A stretch of DNA of 64,000 nucleotides from Sulfurifustis variabilis (GTDB lineage: Bacteria; Pseudomonadota; Gammaproteobacteria; Acidiferrobacterales; Sulfurifustaceae), in NCBI RefSeq assembly GCF_002355415.1, contig NZ_AP014936.1, forward strand, positions 2,356,001 through 2,420,000, in the 5' to 3' direction. The number at the start of each line of letters is the position of its first letter. The first letter of the stretch is position 1. Below, one piece after another: positions 33,092 through 40,816 of this stretch. Position numbers and translations under genes: made by a program. The notes under the pieces were generated by a model that was given only the letters and a program-made list of their open reading frames with translations, searched no databases and had not been told where the DNA came from.

Positions 33092-33685
33092 GTGTACGGG
33101 ACATCGGTGAGCGTGCTTCCCGCGCCCGCCGTGGAAGGCGCGTCCACGGGCCAGACGCTCGGGCAGTTCCTGGCGAGCGTCGAGCACCGTGCCTACCGCT
33201 TCGCGCTCTACGAGCTGTGGGACCGCGAGGCGGCACTCGACGCCGTCCAGGACAGCATGCTGCGTCTGACCGAACGTTACGCCGATCGGCCGAGCGCGGA
33301 GTGGCCGGCCATCTTCTTCACGATACTGCGGAACCGCGCCACCGACGCGAAGCGCTGGCGCGCGTGGCGCCGGGTGCGCGGCCTGCTGCGCGGCGATCGG
33401 TACGGCGAGGAGGACGACCCGCTCGCCTCGATCCCGAGTCCTGTCGACGGACCGGACGCCGGTGCGGAGGCGCGGCAGCAGCGGGAGCGCATCGAGGAGG
33501 CGCTCCGGGCCCTGCCCGCGCGCCAGCGGCAGGTGTTTCTCCTGCGCGAGTGGCAGGGCCTCACCGCGGTCGAGACGGCGCAGGTGCTCGGTTGTTCGGT
33601 CGGCGCCGTGAAGCAGCATCACTTCCGCGCGCTCAAGGCGCTGCGGGCAAAGTTGTCGGAGGTGTGGCATGGCGAAACCCGATGA
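33092..33685 (+). CDS. ECF RNA polymerase sigma factor
   Basis: 197 residues from GTG 33092; a GTG at 33107 is equally possible. Region 2: RAYRFALYELWDREAALDAVQDSMLRL and the FFTILRNRATDAKRW stretch. Region 4: RQRQVFLLREWQGLTAVETAQVLGCSVGAVKQHHFRALKAL, with a VKQHHFRA recognition helix unlike the first ECF factor's VMSRLSRA. It overlaps the anti-sigma-like gene by 17 bases, and a DUF3106 gene follows, the usual order in proteobacteria. Confidence 0.92.
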   Translation: MYGTSVSVLPAPAVEGASTGQTLGQFLASVEHRAYRFALYELWDREAALDAVQDSMLRLTERYADRPSAEWPAIFFTILRNRATDAKRWRAWRRVRGLLRGDRYGEEDDPLASIPSPVDGPDAGAEARQQRERIEEALRALPARQRQVFLLREWQGLTAVETAQVLGCSVGAVKQHHFRALKALRAKLSEVWHGETR

Positions 33686-34148
33686 ATGCATGAGGGATGC
33701 GCATCCGGCGGACGACGAGCTGGACCGGCTGCGCGCGGGACTGATCGAGACGTCGAGCGCCGGATACGAGGGGCTGCGCGCGCACGTCCAGGCCTGCGCG
33801 CGGTGTCAGGCGCGCGGCCGCGTGTGGGCGCGCGTGGGCGAGTCGCTCGACGCAGGCGCCCACGAGGCGGGGCTGGGACTGCGGCTGCGCTCGCGCCGCG
33901 AGCGCGCGCTGCGCGGCGAAGCGAGCCGGGCGCCCGCTCGCCGCGCCGCGGTGGCGGTCTTCGCGAGCTTCGTCGTCGCCACGCTGGCCATCGGGCTCGG
34001 CATGTGGACCTATCTCGAGCCGGAGCCCGGCGATTCGCAGTTCGCTTCGGCCCCCGCGCGCGATGCCGACTCCGACCTCTACGCCGACATCGACTTCTAT
34101 CTCTGGTTGCTGAAGCGGGAGGCCGCCAACGCGGCGCCGAACGGATAA
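33669..34148 (+). CDS. Zinc-finger anti-sigma factor-like membrane protein
   Basis: 159 residues. The HVQACARC segment (about residues 38-45) supplies the HxxxCxxC of the ZAS zinc-binding anti-sigma fold. One membrane helix (AVAVFASFVVATLAIGLGMWTYL) follows, then a 45-residue periplasmic tail. It overlaps the sigma gene and likely controls it. Confidence 0.82.
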   Translation: MAKPDECMRDAHPADDELDRLRAGLIETSSAGYEGLRAHVQACARCQARGRVWARVGESLDAGAHEAGLGLRLRSRRERALRGEASRAPARRAAVAVFASFVVATLAIGLGMWTYLEPEPGDSQFASAPARDADSDLYADIDFYLWLLKREAANAAPNG

Positions 34149-34151
34149 CGC

Positions 34152-34448
34152 ATGCGCCGGACACGTCGACTGATCCTCGTTCTCGCCGCGCTGCTCCCGG
34201 GCCTCGCCGGCGCGGCGCCGTGGGGCGCCCTCAGTCCCGAGGAGCGCGCCGTGCTGCAGTCGCATCGCGGCGAGTGGGATCGCTATTCCCCTGAACAGCA
34301 GGAGCGCCTGCGCCAGGGCGCGCAGCGTTATCTCAATCTCTCTCCCGCCGAGCGCAGCGCCGTCGAGGAACAGCGGCGCCGCTACCAGGCGCTGCCCCCG
34401 GAGCGGCAGCGCTCGCTGCGCGACGAGTACCGCAAGGGGCGGCGCTGA
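34152..34448 (+). CDS. DUF3106 family periplasmic protein
   Basis: 98 residues with a signal peptide (cut after AGA) and the helical repeats LSPEERAVLQSHRGEWDRYS, LSPAERSAVEEQRRRYQAL and LPPERQRSLRDEYR. This L(S/P)PEER...W...P pattern is the DUF3106 family, usually found after an ECF sigma/anti-sigma pair. It starts 3 bases after the anti-sigma stop. The role is not known. Confidence 0.88.
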   Translation: MRRTRRLILVLAALLPGLAGAAPWGALSPEERAVLQSHRGEWDRYSPEQQERLRQGAQRYLNLSPAERSAVEEQRRRYQALPPERQRSLRDEYRKGRR

Positions 34449-34482
34449 CGCTCGTCGCGCGCCCTCGCTCGCGGGCGCCTTC

Positions 34483-35067
34483 ATGCCTCCGGGAATCGCC
34501 GAAATGCGATCGGAAATCGAACGCTGGAACGCGAAGTACCTCGCCGCCAACCCGAACCCGCGCTTCGAGCCGGATCCGCTGCTCGTCGACCTCGCGCCGA
34601 AGCTGCGGGGCGGAGTGGCGCTCGACGTCGCCTGCGGAGTCGCGCACAACGCGATGTTCCTCGCCGAGCACGGCTACGAAGTGCTCGCGGTCGACGGAAG
34701 CCTGGCGGCTTTGAGGTATGCACGCGATCGGCTTCGTGAACGGCCGTTGCCCGTCTGGCTCGTCGCCGTGGACCTCGATCGCTTCGCGCCGGCCGAGGCG
34801 CAGTTCGACCTCATCGTCATCGTGCGCTTCCTCGACCGAAGCCTGATTTCCCGCCTGGTACGCGGCCTCCGTCCGGGCGGGCTCTTCGTCTGCAAGACGT
34901 TCAACGTGAACTACCAGCGCGAGCGTCCCGCGTTCAATCCGGATTTTTTGCTCAAGCCGGGCGAGCTTGCGCGGCTGCTGCGCGACCTGCAACCGGTTGC
35001 GACCAACGACGCGCCGGACATCCGGGAGATCGAGACGTACTGGATCGGCAGGCGCGTCACGGCGTGA
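34483..35067 (+). CDS. Class I SAM-dependent methyltransferase (TehB-like)
   Basis: 194 residues. Opening WNAKYLAANPNPRFEPDPLL is typical of the TehB/thiopurine-like group. SAM site: ALDVACGVAHNAMFLAEHGYEVLAVDGS, with Asp at the end of the second strand, then FDLIVIVRFLDRSL and LRPGGLFVCKTFNV. Substrates in this group range from tellurite and selenite to small thiols, so the substrate stays open. Confidence 0.88.
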   Translation: MPPGIAEMRSEIERWNAKYLAANPNPRFEPDPLLVDLAPKLRGGVALDVACGVAHNAMFLAEHGYEVLAVDGSLAALRYARDRLRERPLPVWLVAVDLDRFAPAEAQFDLIVIVRFLDRSLISRLVRGLRPGGLFVCKTFNVNYQRERPAFNPDFLLKPGELARLLRDLQPVATNDAPDIREIETYWIGRRVTA

Positions 35068-35146
35068 CGCCGCTCGGCCACGGGCCGGAACCGGCACCTC
35101 GCGGCCCCTGGCGCGTCTCGCGGCGGCATCGCGCACTTCGTTCGAT

Positions 35147-35635
35147 TCAGCTCGGGTCGCCGTCGTCCTCGATTCCCCACAACCGCACGCGCGCATGATC
35201 CGCGCCGGTCGGGCGTACGACACGGAACTCCTCGACGATCTCGCCGTTCTCGACGCGCCGCTCGACCGCGAGCAAGGTGTGCAGCGGATGCTCGCACAGG
35301 CTCGCCGCGAATTCGGCCTCGTCGCGTGCGGCCCGCAGCGCGGTGGTGCGGTCGGGCGCACCGTAGCGAGCCATGAAATGCGTCGCGAGCCGCTCCAGCA
35401 CGGCGGCGTGCTCTTCGTCGCTGATCTCCTCGACGGCGACGAGCGTGCTCCAGCCGAAGCTCTCCGTGCCCAGGAAACCGCTGCGGAACGCCTGCCCGGG
35501 CTTGCCGTGCAGGAGGGCGGGATCCCGATCCACGAAGGCGAAAGACCCCGATACCGCCCACTCGCTCGGAAGCGAAGGCGGCTCGTAGACACGGCTGTCG
35601 GATTCGTCCAGGCGGATGACGCGGGGAAAGCGCAT
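35147..35635 (-). CDS. Conserved protein of unknown function (possibly DUF6505)
   Basis: 162 residues. Soluble, without signal; begins RFPRVIRLDESDSRVYEPP and holds EWAVSGSFAFVDRDPALL and GFLGTESFGWSTLVAVEEIS. I associate this pattern with a family seen near molybdoenzyme and Rieske genes (DUF6505), but that label is from memory and needs a profile search. It is divergent from the Rieske-like gene, 114 bases away. Confidence 0.65.
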   Translation of the reverse strand: MRFPRVIRLDESDSRVYEPPSLPSEWAVSGSFAFVDRDPALLHGKPGQAFRSGFLGTESFGWSTLVAVEEISDEEHAAVLERLATHFMARYGAPDRTTALRAARDEAEFAASLCEHPLHTLLAVERRVENGEIVEEFRVVRPTGADHARVRLWGIEDDGDPS

Positions 35636-35749
35636 CGGGCTATCGTACACCCGGCGTACGGGGGCGGCGGCCGCGCCCTCGGCGCGGCTACGGATTGCCC
35701 CGCTTCCCCCCGTTTGATTCAATCGGCCGATACCGCCCGGGAGGCGCCC

Positions 35750-36490
35750 ATGGCCGAGGACCGCGACCCCCCTCGTCGACGATTCGTCAAACTCTGTGCC
35801 TCGCTCGTCGCGCTCGCCGGGGCGAGCCCGGCGCTCCTCGCGGGGACGGAGGCCGTCGCTCGCCGTTATCACCGCGTTCGGCTCGTCGACCCGGAGGGCC
35901 GCCCGGTCGCCCCGGACCACCTCGAGGTGGGCGAAAACTACCTCTTCCACTATCCGTACGTCAGCACCCCGTGCTTTCTGCTCGATCTCGGGAGGCCGAC
36001 GCGGCACAGGGCGAACCTGACCACCGAAGGCGGGGAGCGTTACGAGTGGACCGGCGGCGTCGGTCCCCAGCGTTCCATCGTCGCGTTCTCCGCCATCTGC
36101 GCGCACAAGATGTCCCATCCGGCGCGCGAGGTGAGCTTCATCAACTACCGCCACGAGCCGGTGCGCTACACCGACGGCGAACAGTCGGCGCGCCGGGCGC
36201 AGGTCATCTACTGCTGCTCGGAGAAGAGCGTCTACGATCCGCTCGACGGGGCGCGTGTGCTTTCGGGGCCGGCCAAGCAGCCGCTCGCCGCCATCCTCCT
36301 CGAGCAAGGGCGGGACGGCGGGCTCGAGGCGGTCGGCACCTACGGCGGGGAAATGTTCGACCGTTTCTTCCGCGAGTTCGGCTTCCGCCTGGCGCTCGAG
36401 CTCCAGACCAGCGACATCCGCGCGGAGGTGCGCGAGACCGCGACGGTCCTGCCGCTCGCGGATTACTGCCGCACCCAGGTGCTGTGCTGA
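35750..36490 (+). CDS. Tat-exported Rieske-like [2Fe-2S] protein with an altered ligand box
   Basis: 246 residues. Tat-type signal (PPRRRFVKLCASLVALAG). The first Rieske box is C117-A-H119 (AICAHKMSHP). The second aligns with the usual IYCPCHGSVYD segment but reads YCCSEKSVYD: C155-C156-S157-E158, so Glu stands where the second His ligand is expected. The fold between the boxes is kept, and the protein ends in Cys. It may carry a cluster with unusual ligands, or none. Partner oxidoreductase not seen nearby. Confidence 0.78.
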   Translation: MAEDRDPPRRRFVKLCASLVALAGASPALLAGTEAVARRYHRVRLVDPEGRPVAPDHLEVGENYLFHYPYVSTPCFLLDLGRPTRHRANLTTEGGERYEWTGGVGPQRSIVAFSAICAHKMSHPAREVSFINYRHEPVRYTDGEQSARRAQVIYCCSEKSVYDPLDGARVLSGPAKQPLAAILLEQGRDGGLEAVGTYGGEMFDRFFREFGFRLALELQTSDIRAEVRETATVLPLADYCRTQVLC

Positions 36491-36499
36491 GAAGGCGAT

Positions 36500-36583
36500 G
36501 TCGAATGCTGAATGCCGAATGCTCGATTGATGAGCGCGCGAAGCGCGCCACTTCCATTCGATATTATTAAGAATTCAACATTC
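36500..36583. repeat. AT-richer imperfect palindrome, copy 1
   Basis: Begins with repeated GAATGC units, has a GCGCGC-GAA-GCGCGC hairpin at 36534-36548 and ends AATTCAACATTC. It resembles the element at 37340-37412, so the two flank the ankyrin gene. The ankyrin stop codon lies inside it. Confidence 0.6.
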
Positions 36584-37321
36584 TTCTCTCCCTTTACACT
36601 CCAGCAGCTCGGCGAGCGCCCCGTGTCCCGCCTCCGCCGCGGCCATCGCGGGCGTCCGGCCGGCACGGTCGCGCGCGCCCCGGTCTGCGCCGCGCTCCAG
36701 CAGCAGTCGAGCGCTTTCGAGCGAACCGACGACGGCGGCATGGTGCAGCGCCGTGGCGTCCGCCTCGTCGCGCGCCTCGAGCGTCGGGCGCGCCCGCTTC
36801 ACGAGCAGCCGCACGACCTCGGTTCGGCCTTCGTGAATGGCGCGCATGAGGGGCGTCCATCCGTAGATGTCGGCCGCGTCGACGTTCGCGCCGGCATCGA
36901 CCAGAACGGCGGCGAGGTCCGCGTAGCCGCTGGCGCTGGCGATCATGAGGGCGGTCCACCCGTTGGACGCGCGCGCGTCGACTTCCGCCCCTTTTTCCAG
37001 CAGGGCCGTCACCGTGTCCAGGTCGCCCCGGACCGAGGCGTACATCAGCGCCGTTCCGCCCCGGCCGTTCGTGGTATTGACGGCGGCGCCCGCCTCCAGC
37101 AACCCGCGGACGAGCGCGGCGTCGCCCGCGCCGGCCGCCACCATGAGCGCCGTGCGGCCGTCCGGCGTCTTCCCGTTCACGTCCGCGCCGCGCTCGATCG
37201 CCCGCGCGACGGCCGCGACGTCCCGCCTGGCAAGTGCCGCGGCGAGGTCGGCATCGGGGTCGGCGGCATGGAGCGGAGCTGCCGTTGCGAGGGCGAGGAG
37301 AGCCAACAGCCGGGCTTTCAT
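36575..37321 (-). CDS. Periplasmic ankyrin-repeat protein
   Basis: 248 residues from the ATG at 37321 (earlier in-frame codons lie in the repeat element). Signal peptide cut after LHA (about residue 20). Six ankyrin repeats follow, with consensus helices such as GRTALMVAAGAGDAALVRGLLEAGA, GWTALMIASASGYADLAAVLVDAGA and GRTPAMAAAEAGHGALAELLE. In proteobacteria such exported ankyrin proteins often accompany catalase or stress genes. It binds a protein partner not identified here. Confidence 0.9.
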   Translation of the reverse strand: MKARLLALLALATAAPLHAADPDADLAAALARRDVAAVARAIERGADVNGKTPDGRTALMVAAGAGDAALVRGLLEAGAAVNTTNGRGGTALMYASVRGDLDTVTALLEKGAEVDARASNGWTALMIASASGYADLAAVLVDAGANVDAADIYGWTPLMRAIHEGRTEVVRLLVKRARPTLEARDEADATALHHAAVVGSLESARLLLERGADRGARDRAGRTPAMAAAEAGHGALAELLECKGREEC

Positions 37322-37339
37322 GGGAAAGGAAACGATGTA

Positions 37340-37412
37340 TGTTGAACGCTCAATGTCGAATTGACGACGCGCACAACGCGCGCACTTCAATTCAACATTC
37401 AAGACTCGGCAC
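37340..37412. repeat. AT-richer imperfect palindrome, copy 2
   Basis: Holds GAATTGA and TCAATTC arms (37358-37393) around a CGCG-rich hairpin, then AATTCAACATTC. Related to the element at 36500-36583; possibly a dispersed intergenic repeat family of this genome. Confidence 0.6.
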
Positions 37413-37419
37413 TAAGCAT

Positions 37420-37848
37420 TCACGTGTTGTGCTCCACCCAGCGGGCGCGGTCGGCGAGCTGTTCCTTCTTCCAGAACGGCGCGCGCGTCTTGAGCTCTTC
37501 GATCAGGTGACGGCAGGCGGCGAACGCGGCGGCGCGATGCGCCGACCACGCGGCGACGAGGACGATGGGTTCGCCGGGGCGGATCGCGCCGACGCGGTGA
37601 ACGATGAGCGCATCGAGGAGGGGCCAGCTCGCCGTCGCCTCGGCCACGATGGTCTCGAGGTGTTTCTCGGTCATGCCCGGGTAGTGCTCGAGGGTCATGG
37701 CCGTCACTCCGGCATCCTCGTTGAAGTCACGCATCGTGCCGACGAAGCAGGCCGTCGCGCCGTAGGCGCCCTCGGGGGCGAGCGTACGTTCGTGGCGCGC
37801 AAGCTCCGACCAGGGATCGAACGCGGCCTCGCGGATCTCGACCGGCAT
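37420..37848 (-). CDS. moaE: Molybdopterin synthase catalytic subunit
   Basis: 142 residues. Family segments: GATACFVGTMRDFNEDAGVTAMTLEHYPGM, IVHRVGAIRPGEPIVLVAAWSAHRAAAFAACRHLIEELK and the catalytic Lys region APFWKKEQ. Combines with MoaD to insert two sulfurs into precursor Z (cPMP) to make molybdopterin. Two bases separate it from moaD. It sits after sodC at the far end of the formate dehydrogenase strand. Confidence 0.96.
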   Translation of the reverse strand: MPVEIREAAFDPWSELARHERTLAPEGAYGATACFVGTMRDFNEDAGVTAMTLEHYPGMTEKHLETIVAEATASWPLLDALIVHRVGAIRPGEPIVLVAAWSAHRAAAFAACRHLIEELKTRAPFWKKEQLADRARWVEHNT

Positions 37849-37850
37849 GG

Positions 37851-38087
37851 CTAGCCCCCCGTCACCGGGGGGAAGAATGCCACCTCGTCGCCCTCGTGGA
37901 CCTCGCGGTCGAGGCTCGCGTACTCCATGTTGATCGCGACGAGCGTGTTGTCGGGTAGCGGCTGGCCGCCGGCCGCGCGCGCCCAGACGTCGGCGGCCGT
38001 GCGGACTCCGGAATCGCGGGCGATCTCGTCGCCGGCGCGGCCAAGGCGTTCACGCAGGGAGGCGAAGTAACGTACCCGGATGGACAT
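37851..38087 (-). CDS. moaD: Molybdopterin synthase sulfur-carrier subunit
   Basis: 78 residues from the ATG beginning SIRVRYFASLRERLGRA; the ubiquitin-like fold ends in VTGG, whose terminal Gly is thiocarboxylated. LVAINMEYASLDREVHEGDEVAFFPPV is typical. The longer upstream frame was rejected because the fold starts at this ATG. Confidence 0.95.
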   Translation of the reverse strand: MSIRVRYFASLRERLGRAGDEIARDSGVRTAADVWARAAGGQPLPDNTLVAINMEYASLDREVHEGDEVAFFPPVTGG

Positions 38088-38127
38088 GCACTCTATGATA
38101 TGCCGTCCCGCCGGGCGGCGCAGCCGC

Positions 38128-38652
38128 TCAGCCGGCGACGCCGCACGCAATCCGGCCCCCGCCGCCGCCGAGCGGCTTCGGCTGGTCGGAATAGTTGTCG
38201 CCGCCTTCGTGGATCATGAGCGAACGGCCGCGCAGGTCCGCGACCTTGAGACGCGGCGCCGTCAGCTGGCCTTTGGCCTCGCCCTTGTCGCCGACCCTGA
38301 GCGCCGGCAGATCGCCGGCGTGCCCCTGACCCTTCGGCCCTTCGTGCTTGCCGGTCTTCTTCGGATCGTAGTGCCCGCCGGCCGCGAGGCCCGCCTGGCG
38401 CTTGCCGTCCTTTTCGCCCGGACCGCAGTCGGGTTTCTCGTGCACGTGGAACCCGTGCTCGCCGGGGGGCAGGCCGGTGAGGTTCGGACGAATCACCAGA
38501 CCGTCCTTTCCGTCCTCGAGCTGGACGCTTCCGATGGACTTGCCCTGACCCTTCTCGTCGATGAGGGTCATCTTCACGGTTATCTGATCGGCGAACGCGC
38601 TCGAGGCGAGCAACGAGAGCGCGATGATCGCGCCGTTCCTGGCGACACCCAT
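38128..38652 (-). CDS. sodC: Periplasmic Cu,Zn superoxide dismutase
   Basis: 174 residues behind AAGGAGGTTGCC. Signal peptide cut after AFA. Metal ligands: GFHVHEKPDC (two Cu His and the disulfide Cys), the AGGHYDP bridging and Zn His, GHAGDLPAL and, at the end, SLMIHEGGDNYSDQPKPLGGGGGRIACGV. Removes superoxide in the periplasm, where the formate dehydrogenase works. It follows the cytochrome b subunit gene by 30 bases and may be in the same operon. Confidence 0.97.
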   Translation of the reverse strand: MGVARNGAIIALSLLASSAFADQITVKMTLIDEKGQGKSIGSVQLEDGKDGLVIRPNLTGLPPGEHGFHVHEKPDCGPGEKDGKRQAGLAAGGHYDPKKTGKHEGPKGQGHAGDLPALRVGDKGEAKGQLTAPRLKVADLRGRSLMIHEGGDNYSDQPKPLGGGGGRIACGVAG

Positions 38653-38682
38653 GGCAACCTCCTTGTTCTTGCTTGACCGGAG

Positions 38683-39777
38683 TCAGGTACCCGGCACCCG
38701 TGGCCGCGTCGGGCCCCGCCCGGGCTCGCCGGCCGGCATGTCCTCCTCCGCGATGCCCCGCCGCCGGAGCTCCTCGTACCACAGATCGTGGTGCTCCTGC
38801 GCCCACTCCGCGGTGACGTTGCCCTGCGTCATGGCCTGGAGCGTGCCCGGAACGCCGACGGTGCCGAGGTAGATGTGACCGAGGATCAGCGCGATCCAGA
38901 TGATGGCGGCGACGCCGTGGATCACGTTCGATATCTGCATCGTCTGCCGGCTCCAGCCGACGTTCGGGAAGTCCATGATGAGCCCGGTGATCGCCACCAG
39001 CGTCCCGAGCACGACCAACCCCATCCAGAAGGTCAGTATCTTCTCGCCGGCGTTGATGCGGTGCGCGGGCGGATGATGCGCCGTGCGCCAGAGGTAACCG
39101 CCGCCGTTCTTGAGCCACGTCCAGTCGTAGTCGTGCAGGATGTTGTACTTCAGCCAGACGACGATCTCGAGGAGCATGCCGACGAGGAAGAACGGCCCGA
39201 GATAGTTGTGCAGCCCGATCGACAGCGAGGCCCAGGCCGAGAAGCCGTTGAGCCCGATGACCGGGATGAGCACGGCCCGGCCGAAGAGCAGACTCAGGCC
39301 CGTGATCGCGAGGACGATGAAGAGGACGGCGGTGTACCAGTGCAGTACCCGTTCGGCCAGGGTCCAGCGCGGCACCACGCGTCCGGTCGGCCGGCGCGTG
39401 AGCTCGTTCGGGCCGTGCAGGATGTGGTACGCGCCGATCGCGAGGATCACGAGGGCGAGCACCCAGGGCAGGACGCTCGCCACCGGCCCGTTGCGGATCT
39501 GGCGCCAGTTCTGTCCGCCGTTCTGGATCAGCGTGTTGGTCGTGTAAGGCCCGGAGGCCGCAGTGTAGCCTTCGCCGCCGCCGCGCACCGCGCGCCAGTA
39601 GTTCGCACGCGGGTTCGTCTGCTCCTCGGTCGCCGACGACGCCGCGACGACAGTCGCATCGCCCACGTACGCGATGAAGGGAAGGCTCAGGGCGGCGACG
39701 AGTACGGTCGCGAGTCCCCATCCCAGGCACCGGCGCCGGATGGACCGCGCCCGCACACGATCGTTCTGCTTAGCCAT
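38683..39777 (-). CDS. fdhC: Formate dehydrogenase gamma subunit, cytochrome b556 type
   Basis: 364 residues. An N-terminal membrane helix and a periplasmic segment precede the FdnI-like four-helix core: TLAERVLHWYTAVLFIVLAITGLSLLFG, IGLHNYLGPFFLVGML, WMGLVVLGTLVAITGLIMDF and VIHGVAAIIWIALILGHIYLG. The His residues in these helices hold two b hemes. It passes electrons from the FdhAB dimer to quinone. N-terminally it is longer than E. coli FdnI (217), a feature of the FDH3-type subunit. Confidence 0.93.
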   Translation of the reverse strand: MAKQNDRVRARSIRRRCLGWGLATVLVAALSLPFIAYVGDATVVAASSATEEQTNPRANYWRAVRGGGEGYTAASGPYTTNTLIQNGGQNWRQIRNGPVASVLPWVLALVILAIGAYHILHGPNELTRRPTGRVVPRWTLAERVLHWYTAVLFIVLAITGLSLLFGRAVLIPVIGLNGFSAWASLSIGLHNYLGPFFLVGMLLEIVVWLKYNILHDYDWTWLKNGGGYLWRTAHHPPAHRINAGEKILTFWMGLVVLGTLVAITGLIMDFPNVGWSRQTMQISNVIHGVAAIIWIALILGHIYLGTVGVPGTLQAMTQGNVTAEWAQEHHDLWYEELRRRGIAEEDMPAGEPGRGPTRPRVPGT

Positions 39778-39792
39778 GCCGCTGTCTCCGTG

Positions 39793-39984
39793 CTAATGAT
39801 CCGACTGCGTGACCTGCAACCGGTCGCGCAGATCGTCTCCGCGATCGGCGGCGGTCGGTGAATGCCACTCCTGCTTCGCCTGCGTGTGCCCGACGGGTTG
39901 ACCTTCCTCCCAACCGCATCCGGCCACGCCGAGCGCGAAGGCCACCACGAACGCCGCCCCAGCCGACCATACGCCTCGCCGCAT
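39793..39984 (-). CDS. Small lipoprotein in formate dehydrogenase operon, copy 2
   Basis: 63 residues from the ATG behind CCAGGAGGAG. Lipobox GVAGC. The mature 40 residues are polar and end LRDRLQVTQSDH, which parallels ISRFNQVQTDR in the neighbouring small lipoprotein. No family known to me. Conserved-looking placement between the beta and gamma subunit genes suggests an accessory part or quality-control role, by inference. Confidence 0.7.
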   Translation of the reverse strand: MRRGVWSAGAAFVVAFALGVAGCGWEEGQPVGHTQAKQEWHSPTAADRGDDLRDRLQVTQSDH

Positions 39985-40004
39985 CTCCTCCTCCTGGCCG
40001 AACG

Positions 40005-40199
40005 CTAGCGGTCCGTCTGCACCTGGTTGAACCGCGATATCAGCGCCTCCTGGTGTTTGGGGTCGCTCTGCTTCTGCACGAGCGGGTCCTTCGGGCCCTT
40101 GTAGACTCCCGGCTTGTGCACGGTAACGTCCGGGGACTCGTAGCACCCGGCGGCCACGGCCGCGGCGAGCGCGGCGAATCCCCAGGCAATCATGCGCAT
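40005..40199 (-). CDS. Small lipoprotein in formate dehydrogenase operon, copy 1
   Basis: 64 residues behind GAAAGGAGAAGC. Lipobox AVAAGC with the Cys near residue 19. Mature part YESPDVTVHKPGVYKGPKD, ending with ISRFNQVQTDR. I have the impression that similar proteins occur in other proteobacterial formate dehydrogenase operons, always unnamed. A paralogue follows 20 bases later. Confidence 0.75.
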   Translation of the reverse strand: MRMIAWGFAALAAAVAAGCYESPDVTVHKPGVYKGPKDPLVQKQSDPKHQEALISRFNQVQTDR

Positions 40200-40218
40200 G
40201 ATGCTTCTCCTTTCGGCT

Positions 40219-40803
40219 TCAGCCCTTGTAGGCCGTCTCCCAGCCCCATGTCTGCGGGCGGCCGCCGCGCTTGAGCACGCGCTTGCGGTAGATGTCGGCC
40301 ACCACGTCGCCGTCGCCGGCGATGAGCGCCTTCGTGGCGCACATCTCGGCGCACAGCGGCAGCTTGCCTTCGGCCACGCGGTTGCGCCCGTACTTCTTGA
40401 ACTCCTCGGCCGTGCCGTCCGCCTCGGGGCCGCCCGCGCAGAAGGTGCACTTGTCCATCTTGCCGCGCACGCCGAAGGCCGAGGCCTGCGGGTACTGCGG
40501 CGCGCCGAACGGGCAGGCATAGAAGCAGTAGCCGCAGCCGATGCAGAGGTCCTTGTTGTGCAGCACGATGCCGTCGGACGTCGTGTAGAAGCAGTCGACG
40601 GGGCAGACGGCCGCGCACGGCGCGTCCGTGCAGTGCATGCAGGCGACCGAGATCGACTTTTCGCCCGGCACGCCGTCGTCGAGCGTCACCACCCGGCGGC
40701 GGTTCACGCCCCAGGGCACCTCGTGCTCGTTCTTGCAGGCCGTGACGCAACCGTTGCACTCGATGCAGCGCTCGGCGTCGCAAAGGAATTTCATTCTCGC
40801 CAT
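40219..40803 (-). CDS. fdhB: Formate dehydrogenase beta subunit, four-cluster ferredoxin protein
   Basis: 194 residues. Cys clusters for [4Fe-4S] centres: CIECNGCVTACKNEH, CMHCTDAPCAAVCP, CIGCGYCFYACP and a fourth formed by CTFC with CAEMCATKA. It carries electrons from FdhA to the cytochrome b subunit on the periplasmic face. It lacks the C-terminal membrane helix found in E. coli FdnH. Confidence 0.95.
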   Translation of the reverse strand: MARMKFLCDAERCIECNGCVTACKNEHEVPWGVNRRRVVTLDDGVPGEKSISVACMHCTDAPCAAVCPVDCFYTTSDGIVLHNKDLCIGCGYCFYACPFGAPQYPQASAFGVRGKMDKCTFCAGGPEADGTAEEFKKYGRNRVAEGKLPLCAEMCATKALIAGDGDVVADIYRKRVLKRGGRPQTWGWETAYKG

Positions 40804-40816
40804 GGCTTCTCTCCTC

